Origin: Thermoleophilia bacterium
Lineage (GTDB): Bacteria; Actinomycetota; Thermoleophilia; Gaiellales; Gaiellaceae
DNA length: 6,524 nucleotides
NCBI GenBank assembly: GCA_014534155.1
Contig: JACVSB010000099.1
Location: 1 to 6,524 of the forward strand
Direction: 5' to 3'
The position numbers and the translations under genes were made by a program. Below, piece after piece: positions 1 to 6,054 of the stretch. Position 1 is the first letter of the stretch. Every line of letters starts with the position of its first letter. The notes beneath the pieces were generated by a model. It saw only the letters and a program-made list of their open reading frames with translations. It was not told the DNA's origin and did no database searches.

Positions 1-82
1 GCACGGGCCGCGGATCGCGGCGGCGGCGGTGCGGCGCGGCGCCGACGCCGCGCGCACGAGACGGACCCCGCCTAGGCCGTAG
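1..82. other. Left-edge stretch, possible end or start of a neighbouring gene
   Basis: Only 71 bases lie beyond sucA, too few to identify a gene. Three readings are open. On the plus strand, the frame starting at base 2 runs to TAG at 80-82, with 23 of 25 sense codons ending in G or C, and could be the C terminus of a convergent gene overlapping the sucA end. The plus frame from base 1 ends at TAG 73-75 but has poorer wobble bias. On the minus strand, a GTG at 57 opens 19 codons that all end in G or C, reading VRAASAPRRTAAAAIRGPC, which could start a downstream gene; this does not look like the lipoyl-domain start of SucB. The first and third readings share the same wobble positions, so base bias cannot separate them. 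Confidence 0.25.
34..53. terminator. GC-rich hairpin downstream of sucA, possible terminator
   Basis: A perfect 8-bp inverted repeat, GCGCGGCG and CGCCGCGC, flanks a 4-base loop (CCGA on the plus strand). It begins 19 bases after the sucA stop in the direction of sucA transcription. It has no T-tract on either side, so it is not a standard intrinsic terminator; in DNA this GC-rich such repeats also arise by chance or inside coding sequence. Called only tentatively. Confidence 0.3.
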
Positions 83-2996
83 CGCCCGCGCGCTCGCCGA
101 GGCCGAGGGCTTCGCGGACGATCCGGTCCTGCTCCACGAGGTGCGCCGTGGGATAGCCCTCGCTCGGGCTCGCGCGCCAAGGCCGGCCGCAGTAGCGTAG
201 GTCGACCTCCGCCGGAAGCGCCTCCTCGAGCCGGTGGCGGATCGCCCGCCACGCCCCCATGTTCTGCGGCTCCTCCTGCGTCCACACCACCTCGCACACC
301 CGCGGGTAGCGGGCGAGAAGCTCGTCGTAGGCGGCCACGGGGAAGGGGTAGAGCTGCTCGAGCCGGGCGACGGCCACGTTCTCGTGCTGATCCCGCGACT
401 CGTGCCCGACGATGTCGTAGTAGACCTTGCCCGTGCAGAGGACGAGCCGCTCCGTCTGCGCCTTGCCCGCGGCGTCGAGAGACGGATCATCGAGGAGAGG
501 CTGGAAGCCGCCCGTGGCAAGCTCGCCCACGGGCGACGTCGCCTGCTTCAGGCGCAGGAGGCTCTTCGGCGTCAGGACGACGAGCGGCCGCGCCTTGGGG
601 TGCAGGCCCTGGCGGCGGAGCACGTGGAAGTACTGCGCGGCGGTCGTGCAGTTCACGATGCGCACGTTCTCCTGCGCGGCCATCTGCATGAACCGTTCGA
701 CGCGCGCCGAGGAGTGCTCCGGCCCGTTGCCCTCGTACCCGTGGGGGAGCAGGAGCGTGAGCCGCGAGGTCTGGCCCCACTTCGAGTGGCTGGAGACGAT
801 GAACTGGTCGACGATCACCTGGGCCCCGTTCACGAAGTCGCCGAACTGGGCCTCCCAGAGGACGATCGCCTTCCGGCAGGCGACCGCGTAGCCGTACTCG
901 AAGCCGAGGCACCCGGCCTCGGAGAGCGGCGAGTTGTAGACCTCGAACGAGGCCTTCGCCTCGTCGAGGTGCTGGATCGGCGCCCACCGCGCGCCCGTCT
1001 CCACGTCGTGCAGGACGAGGTGGCGATGCGCGAACGTCCCGCGCTCGGTGTCCTGGCCCGTGAGGCGGACGGGGACGCCCTCGCTCACGAGCGAGCCGAG
1101 CGCGAGCGCCTCGGCCTGGGCCCAGTCGACGCCGCCCGCGCCCTCGAACGCGTCGAGCCGGCGCTCGAGCTGCTTCCAGAGCTTCGGGTGGACGGTGAAA
1201 TCGGGTGGGACGCGCAGGAGCTGCTCGCTCAGGTTCCGGAGCCGGTTCTCGGGAACAGCCGTCTGCGCCTCCTGGGTCCCGACGCGGCCGGGCGTCCGCT
1301 CCTCGCGAGCGGAGGTGCCGCCGGCCGCGAACGACACCTTCAGCGCCTCGTGGGCCTCGCGCATCCGCTCTTGCACCGTGAGGACGAGGGCTTCTCCCTC
1401 CTCGGCGCGGACCACGCCCTCGGCGGCGAGGGCGGCGGCGTACTGCTCGCGCACGGTCGGGTGCGCTGCGATCTTCTCGTACATGAGCGGCTGCGTGTAC
1501 GCCGGCTCGTCGCCCTCGTTGTGGCCGAAGCGCCGGTAGCCGACGAGGTCGACGACGACGTCCTGCGCGAACTCCGTCCGGAAGGCGGCGGCGAGCCTGA
1601 CCGCCGCGATCGCGGCCTCGGGGTCGTCCGCGTTCACGTGGATGATCGGCGTGTCGTAGCCCTTGGCGATGTCGCTCGAGTACCGTGTCGAGCGGCCCTC
1701 GTGCGGATCCGTCGTGAACCCAATCTGGTTGTTCGCGACGATGTGGAGCGTCCCGCCCGTCGCATACCCCTCCAGGTTCTGCAGGTTCAGCGTCTCGGCG
1801 ACGATCCCCTGCCCGGGAAAGGCGGCGTCCCCGTGGATCAGGACGGCGAGCGCCGAGGTGGGGTCGCTGGCCCCGTCGCCCGTCGCGTGGTCCGTCTGCA
1901 GCGCCCGCGTCGTCCCCTCGACGACGGGGTCGACGGCCTCCAGGTGGCTCGGGTTCGAGGCCAGCCGGATGCGCACGTCGCCGCTTCCCGTTTTGCGCAC
2001 CCCCTCGGAGCCCAGGTGGTACTTGACGTCGCCCGTGCCGCCCTCGGGATCGTGCGTGACGGCGTCGAGCATCCGCTCGCCCTCGAACTCGCGCAGGATC
2101 ACGTCGTAGGGCCGGCCGATCGTGTGGGCGACGACGTTCAGCCGCCCGCGGTGCGCCATCCCGATCACGACGTCGCGGACGCCCTGTGCGGCAGTCAGCT
2201 CGATCGCCTCGTCGAGCATGGGCACCATCACGTCCAGACCTTCGATCGAGAACTGCTTCTGGCCCAGGAACGCTCGCCGCAGGTAGCGCTCGAACCCCTC
2301 CACCTCCGAGAGGCGGCCGAGGAGGGCTTGTTTCGTCTCCGCCTCGAGCGGCCGGCGGTAGCGCCCGGACTCGATCGCCCGGCGAAGCCAGACCCGCTGC
2401 TCGTGGTCCGAGATGTGCTCGATTTCGTACGCCATCGTCCCGCAGTAGGTCGCGCGCAGGTTCGGCAAGACATCGGCGAGCGTCTCGCCCGGGCAGTAGA
2501 GGCGGAGGAGCCGCGCGGGGATCTGCGCCTGCAGCTCGGGGGTGAGCGGCGGGACGAGCCGCTCGGGCTCGAGCGCGGGATCGCCCGGCGGGTCGCTCCC
2601 GAGCGGGTCGAGGCGGGCCGCGAGATGCCCGTGCATTCGGTGGGCCTTCACGAGCGCCATCGCGGCCGCGACGGCGCCGAGGAGCGTCTCGTCGGGCGGC
2701 CCCTCCGTCGGCTCTGCCGGCGCCGCACGGGCGGGCGAGACCGGCGCGTACGTCGCGCCGTTCCCACCGATCGCGTGCGAGGCGGCGCGCAGCCTCTCAA
2801 CGAGCGGGAGCCGTTCCAGAAAGCCGTCCGGAGCCGACTCGAAGATCACGCGCCAGGCCGGGTCGACCGACTCCGGGGCGTTCAGGTACTCGAGGAAGAG
2901 CTCTTGGACGTAACCGAGGTTGAGGTCTTCGAGCTGCGTTAACGTCACCTGCGACGGAGGATAGCGAGTCGGCTTTCCGGGGAAGCGAGGGCGCAT
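72..2996 (-). CDS. sucA: 2-oxoglutarate dehydrogenase E1 component (thiamine diphosphate-dependent)
   Basis: A complete 974-residue E1o (E. coli SucA has 933) that decarboxylates 2-oxoglutarate and transfers the succinyl group to the lipoyl arm of the E2 subunit SucB. Order of parts: the N-terminal E2-binding segment (about 22-55, LNLGYVQELFLEYLNAPESV); an Ala/Pro/Gly-rich linker (about 77-103); a dehydrogenase core with GMAHRGRLN (279-287), YH (326-327) and SNPSHLE (347-353); the ThDP/Mg segment from GDAAFPGQG (389-397) to NNQIGFTT (422-429); YRRFGHNEGDEP (487-498); a transketolase-type pyrimidine-binding domain (about 620-820) with GFEYGYA (698-704) and LLPHGYEGNGPEHSSAR (749-765); and a C-terminal domain with EEPQNMGAW (908-916). 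There is no E2-like acyltransferase domain at the N terminus, unlike Kgd. The frame is open upstream to 3695, but that lies antisense-free inside the malate synthase gene in another frame and is not homologous. ATG 2996 is the best start, though no Shine-Dalgarno precedes it and GTG 2948 is possible. The stop is TAG at 74-72. The E2 gene is not seen within the window. Confidence 0.97.
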   Translation of the reverse strand: MRPRFPGKPTRYPPSQVTLTQLEDLNLGYVQELFLEYLNAPESVDPAWRVIFESAPDGFLERLPLVERLRAASHAIGGNGATYAPVSPARAAPAEPTEGPPDETLLGAVAAAMALVKAHRMHGHLAARLDPLGSDPPGDPALEPERLVPPLTPELQAQIPARLLRLYCPGETLADVLPNLRATYCGTMAYEIEHISDHEQRVWLRRAIESGRYRRPLEAETKQALLGRLSEVEGFERYLRRAFLGQKQFSIEGLDVMVPMLDEAIELTAAQGVRDVVIGMAHRGRLNVVAHTIGRPYDVILREFEGERMLDAVTHDPEGGTGDVKYHLGSEGVRKTGSGDVRIRLASNPSHLEAVDPVVEGTTRALQTDHATGDGASDPTSALAVLIHGDAAFPGQGIVAETLNLQNLEGYATGGTLHIVANNQIGFTTDPHEGRSTRYSSDIAKGYDTPIIHVNADDPEAAIAAVRLAAAFRTEFAQDVVVDLVGYRRFGHNEGDEPAYTQPLMYEKIAAHPTVREQYAAALAAEGVVRAEEGEALVLTVQERMREAHEALKVSFAAGGTSAREERTPGRVGTQEAQTAVPENRLRNLSEQLLRVPPDFTVHPKLWKQLERRLDAFEGAGGVDWAQAEALALGSLVSEGVPVRLTGQDTERGTFAHRHLVLHDVETGARWAPIQHLDEAKASFEVYNSPLSEAGCLGFEYGYAVACRKAIVLWEAQFGDFVNGAQVIVDQFIVSSHSKWGQTSRLTLLLPHGYEGNGPEHSSARVERFMQMAAQENVRIVNCTTAAQYFHVLRRQGLHPKARPLVVLTPKSLLRLKQATSPVGELATGGFQPLLDDPSLDAAGKAQTERLVLCTGKVYYDIVGHESRDQHENVAVARLEQLYPFPVAAYDELLARYPRVCEVVWTQEEPQNMGAWRAIRHRLEEALPAEVDLRYCGRPWRASPSEGYPTAHLVEQDRIVREALGLGERAGATA

Positions 2997-3148
2997 GCGC
3001 GACGCACAGGAGCACGAAGAAGCACCCGCCGCGCCCCGGCCGGCGGAGCCGCCCGACCCCCAGACGTCGGTGCACGAGCAGGAGATGGAGCCCGCCCGAG
3101 GCGGCAACCGGGAGGCCGAGGATCGGCCCGCGCGGGACGGCGCCGCCG
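2997..3148. other. aceB-sucA gap with coding-like base periodicity and no confident gene
   Basis: The 152 bases between the malate synthase stop and the sucA ATG hold no clear promoter, Shine-Dalgarno for sucA, or terminator with a T-tract. A 5-bp hairpin (CCGCC-CGA-GGCGG, 3092-3104) is the only fold noticed by eye. Read as minus-strand triplets from 3150 to 2998 (51 triplets), A/T occurs at 7 first, 21 second and 4 third positions, a pattern like coding DNA in this genome. That frame reads as a hydrophobic peptide, but its only ordinary start is a GTG at 3075 and it has no stop before 2797, well inside sucA. On the plus strand the same triplets form a 61-codon open frame, ATG 2995 to TGA 3180, preceded by GAGGG four to five bases upstream and rich in Ala, Pro, Glu and Arg. 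Neither product is recognisable, and a regulatory leader for sucA is equally possible. Confidence 0.3.
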
Positions 3149-4783
3149 CTAGCTCGGCGCCGCGGCAGCCTCGAGGGTGAGCAGGCGCTCGTACGCCGGA
3201 AGCGTGAGGAACTCCGCGAACTCCTCCCCGAGGGCGACGCGCTCGAAGAGCGAGCGCGACTCGTCGGGGCGTCCCTGCGTATAGAACCACTCGTCGTCGC
3301 CGACTTCCCGCCGGATCCGCTCCAGCTCCTCGTCGGCGACGGAGCGAACGAGGTCGGGCGTCACAGTGCGACCGTCCGCGAGCTTCGAGCCGGTCGCGAT
3401 CCACTGCCAGACCTGCGATCGCGCGATCTCGGCCGTCGCCGCGTCCTCCATCAGGCCGTAGATGGCGGCGGCGCCGTTTCCCCGCAGCCACGAGGAGATG
3501 TACTGGATCCCGACGTTGACGTCGCTCCGCAGCCCCTCGTCGGTCGCCTCGCCCGGCGTCGAGGCGACGTCGAGGAGGTCTGCCGCCGCGACCCGGACGT
3601 CGTGGCGCCGGCGGTCGACCTGGTTCGGCCGGTCTCCGAGGACGGCGTCGAACTCCGCCATTGCCACGGGTACGGAGTCGGGGTGCGCGACCCACGTGCC
3701 GTCGAAGCCGTCGGTCGCCTCACGCCGCTTGTCCTCCGCGACCTTCGCGTACGCGCGCTCGTTCGCCTCAACGTCCCTGCGGCTCGGGATCACCGCCGCC
3801 ATCCCGCCCATCGCATGCGCCCCGCGCCGGTGGCACGTCTTGACGAGAAGCTCGGTGTACGCGCGCATGAAGGGGACCGTCATGGTCACGCTGTTTCGGT
3901 TCGGCAGCACGAACTCCGGCCGATCCCGGAACGTCTTGATCATGCTGAACATGTAATCCCAGCGCCCGGCGTTGAGGCCGGCGGAGCGCTCTCGCAGCTC
4001 CCAGAGGATCTCGTCCATCTCGAACGCGGCCCAGATCGTCTCGATGAGAACGGTCGCCTTGATCGAGCCCCGCGGGAGGCCGAGCGCCTCCTCGCTGGAG
4101 CCGAAGACGTCGTTCCAGAGACGCGCCTCGTTGTGGCCCTGCAGCTTGGGCAGGTACAGGTAGGGTCCGCTCCCCTTCTCCAGCAAGCCGCGCGCGTTGT
4201 GGTAGGCGAAGAGGGCGAAGTCGAACAGGCTGCCCGAGACGGGCGCGCCGCCCACCAGCACATGCCGTTCGGGGAGATGCCACCCGCGCGGCCGGACGAG
4301 GAGCGTCGCCACGTCCTCGCCCAGGCGGTAGTCGCGGCCCGTGCGGGGGTCGCTGAACTCGATCGTGCCGGCGATCGCGTCGGCGAGGTTCGCCTGGCCC
4401 TCGACCATGTTGGCCCACGTCGGCGAGTTCGCGTCCTCGAAGTCGGCCATGAACCCGCGCGCTCCCGAGTTCAGCGCGTTGATGACCATTTTCCTGTCAG
4501 TCGGGCCCGTGATCTCCACGCGGCGATCCTGGAGATCGGAGGGCACGGGCGCGACGGCCCACTCGCTCTCACGGATGCCGCGCGTGCCCGGCAGGAAGTC
4601 GAGCAGCCCGCCCGCGTCGACCTCGACCTGACGCTCGGCGCGGCGGCGGAGCAGCGCCTCGCGCTCCCCCCGGAACTCGCGCTCGAGCGCGGCGAGGAAC
4701 GCAAGCGCGCCGGGCGTGAGCACGTCGGCGCCTCGCCCCTCGACAGGGCCGAGGACGTCGATGCCCGCCGGTGCGTCCGTCAT
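3149..4783 (-). CDS. aceB: Malate synthase A
   Basis: A complete 544-residue type A malate synthase (E. coli AceB has 533; type G enzymes are about 720 and carry an extra domain that is absent here). It condenses glyoxylate with acetyl-CoA to malate and CoA in the cytoplasm, in a TIM barrel with Mg2+. Visible family motifs: FMADFEDANSPTW at 111-123; LVRPRGWHLPERH at 162-174, with the catalytic Arg at R166; ETIWAAFEMDEIL at 248-260, with the Mg ligand E248; the signature GLNAGRWDYMF at 269-279, with the Mg ligand D276; and YGLMEDAATAEIARSQVWQW at 442-461, with the catalytic Asp at D447. Position 266 of the signature is Arg where His or Asn is usual. The ATG at 4783 overlaps the glcF TGA (ATGA) and has a weak GGGG Shine-Dalgarno at 4792-4789. 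The frame is open upstream to 5833, but that part is a shadow of glcF. In this position the enzyme most likely uses glyoxylate made from glycolate; no isocitrate lyase gene is in the window. Confidence 0.97.
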   Translation of the reverse strand: MTDAPAGIDVLGPVEGRGADVLTPGALAFLAALEREFRGEREALLRRRAERQVEVDAGGLLDFLPGTRGIRESEWAVAPVPSDLQDRRVEITGPTDRKMVINALNSGARGFMADFEDANSPTWANMVEGQANLADAIAGTIEFSDPRTGRDYRLGEDVATLLVRPRGWHLPERHVLVGGAPVSGSLFDFALFAYHNARGLLEKGSGPYLYLPKLQGHNEARLWNDVFGSSEEALGLPRGSIKATVLIETIWAAFEMDEILWELRERSAGLNAGRWDYMFSMIKTFRDRPEFVLPNRNSVTMTVPFMRAYTELLVKTCHRRGAHAMGGMAAVIPSRRDVEANERAYAKVAEDKRREATDGFDGTWVAHPDSVPVAMAEFDAVLGDRPNQVDRRRHDVRVAAADLLDVASTPGEATDEGLRSDVNVGIQYISSWLRGNGAAAIYGLMEDAATAEIARSQVWQWIATGSKLADGRTVTPDLVRSVADEELERIRREVGDDEWFYTQGRPDESRSLFERVALGEEFAEFLTLPAYERLLTLEAAAAPS

Positions 4784-6054
4784 CGCGTCCCCGCTTCGAT
4801 CGACCTGCGCAGGATCTCCACCGTGTGCAGGACGGGAAGCGGCCTCCCCTCCTCTTCCAGGTACGTGCCGATCTGCAACGCGCAGCCCGGGTTTCCGGCC
4901 ACGACCGCCTCGGCGCCGGTCGCGAGCAGGTTCCGCGCCTTGCGCCGCCCCAGCGCCGCGGCCGCTTCGGGCTGCAGCAGGTTGTAGAGCCCGGCCGAGC
5001 CGCAGCAGACCTCCCACTCGTCCGGCTCCACGAGCTCGAGCCCCGGAACGCCCGCGAGGAGCGCGCGGGGCTCCGCGCGAATCCCCTGCGCGTGCGCGAG
5101 GTGGCACGCGTCGTGGTAGGCGACGCGCTGCACGACCGGCGCGCGCGCAGCGCGCGGCTCCACGCCGGCGAGGAGCTCCGAGACGTCTCGCACCTTCGCC
5201 GAGAAGGCGCGGGCCCGCTCCGACCACTCGCCGTCCTCGGCCAGCAGGCGCCCGTAGTCGCGCATGGAGGAGCCGCAGCCCGCCGCGTTCACGACCACGA
5301 GCTCGCAGCTCTCGAACGCGGCCACGAGCTCGCGCGCCAGCGCGAGCGCCTCCTCCTCGTAGCCCGTGTGCAGCATGAGAGCCCCGCAGCAGCGCGGTGT
5401 GCGCGGCGCGACCACGTCGTAGCCCTCCGCCGAGAGGACCGCGGCGGTGGCGACGTTCACGTCGTGGAAGAAGACGCGTTGGACGCACCCCTGCAGGAGC
5501 CCGACGGTGCCCCGGCGCTCGCCGCGCGCGCGCACGAGCGGGCGCAGGCGGGCGCCGGCGGCGCGCAGCCGCACGTCGGGCGTCAGCCGGGCGAGGGCTC
5601 CCGCGTGCGAGGAGTCGGGAAGGAGCCGGCCGAGGCGCCGGGCCCCGAGGCGCCGAGCGCCGGCGAGCACGGGCACGAGGGCGCGCATGCGCGCCGGGTG
5701 CGTGAAGGCCGCGAAGAGCGCGCGGCGGACGAGGCGCTCCCGCGCCGAGCGGCGGTAGTTGCGCTCCAGCTGCGGCCGGGTCGCCTCGATCAGCCGGTCG
5801 TACGGGACACCGGAGGGACAGGCGGTCACGCACGCCATGCAGCCGAGGCAGCGGTCCCAGTGCGTGGCCATCGCCGAGGAGATCTCATCGGCCGCCTCGA
5901 GCGCCTCGGCCATGAGGACGATTCGCCCGCGGGGCGAGTCCATCTCCTCGCCCCACAGGACGTGCGTCGGGCAGGTCGGCAGGCAGAAGCCGCAGTGGAC
6001 GCAGGTCGCGATCTCGGCTCTGCTCGGCGGCCGCAGGGTGTCGAAGGCCGTCAC
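4780..6054 (-). CDS. glcF: Glycolate oxidase iron-sulfur subunit GlcF
   Basis: A protein of 424 residues (E. coli GlcF has 407) that carries electrons from the flavin subunits GlcD/GlcE of glycolate oxidase. Two bacterial ferredoxin-type [4Fe-4S] motifs are complete: C18, C21, C24, C28-P (CVHCGFCLPTCP) and C69, C72, C75, C79-P (CLGCMACVTACP), with the family's DSPRGRI segment between them at 39-45. Two CCG (cysteine-rich) domains follow: C190, C222-C223-G224 and C260, then C317, C350-C351-G352 and C391. No signal peptide or membrane helix is seen, so it is probably a peripheral cytoplasmic protein. The GTG start at 6054 is chosen because it overlaps the glcE stop and puts the first cysteine motif at the usual distance from the N terminus; the frame runs open to 6258, but that extension is Arg/Ala-rich and lies inside glcE. 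No clear Shine-Dalgarno precedes the GTG, fitting translational coupling. The TGA overlaps the malate synthase ATG. Residues 124-183 form an Arg/Ala/Leu-rich linker with a small duplication. A LutA/GlpC-like subunit is less likely given the neighbours. Confidence 0.93.
   Translation of the reverse strand: MTAFDTLRPPSRAEIATCVHCGFCLPTCPTHVLWGEEMDSPRGRIVLMAEALEAADEISSAMATHWDRCLGCMACVTACPSGVPYDRLIEATRPQLERNYRRSARERLVRRALFAAFTHPARMRALVPVLAGARRLGARRLGRLLPDSSHAGALARLTPDVRLRAAGARLRPLVRARGERRGTVGLLQGCVQRVFFHDVNVATAAVLSAEGYDVVAPRTPRCCGALMLHTGYEEEALALARELVAAFESCELVVVNAAGCGSSMRDYGRLLAEDGEWSERARAFSAKVRDVSELLAGVEPRAARAPVVQRVAYHDACHLAHAQGIRAEPRALLAGVPGLELVEPDEWEVCCGSAGLYNLLQPEAAAALGRRKARNLLATGAEAVVAGNPGCALQIGTYLEEEGRPLPVLHTVEILRRSIEAGTR
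5630..5659. repeat. 15-bp tandem duplication inside glcF
   Basis: Two adjacent 15-base units (5630-5644 and 5645-5659) match at 13 of 15 positions and share CCGAGGCGCCG. They encode a repeated ARRLG pentapeptide within the Arg/Ala-rich linker of GlcF (about residues 133-142), between the ferredoxin-type motifs and the first CCG domain. The repeat keeps frame and is likely a neutral linker expansion. Confidence 0.6.

Noticed and set aside
234..2942. 902-codon open frame on the plus strand opposite sucA
   Set aside because: Its first codon positions fall on the sucA wobble positions. A stop there would need a TTA, CTA or TCA codon in sucA, which hardly occur in DNA this GC-rich. The product is Arg/Leu/Val-rich with no recognisable domain, while sucA is unambiguous.
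72..2996. Kgd-type fused 2-oxoglutarate decarboxylase/E1-E2
   Set aside because: The N terminus has only the short E2-binding segment and a 25-30-residue linker; the acyltransferase domain of Kgd is missing.
3040..3110. Sigma-70-like promoter for sucA (TTGCCG near 3107-3102 with a 17-base spacer)
   Set aside because: The matching -10 position reads CTCCTG, which does not resemble TATAAT. No convincing promoter could be called.
2997..3695. N-terminal extension of sucA by 233 codons
   Set aside because: The extension lies within the malate synthase gene in a different frame and shows no family similarity; E1o homology starts after residue 20 of the 974-residue protein.
3602..4987. 461-codon plus-strand open frame opposite the malate synthase gene
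   Set aside because: Same cause: the frame sits on aceB wobble positions, which almost never carry A. It runs past the aceB start into glcF with no recognisable domain.
4784..5833. N-terminal extension of malate synthase by 350 codons
   Set aside because: It is an Arg/Ala/Pro-rich shadow of glcF. The 544-residue form from ATG 4783 matches the family length and places the catalytic residues at the usual positions.
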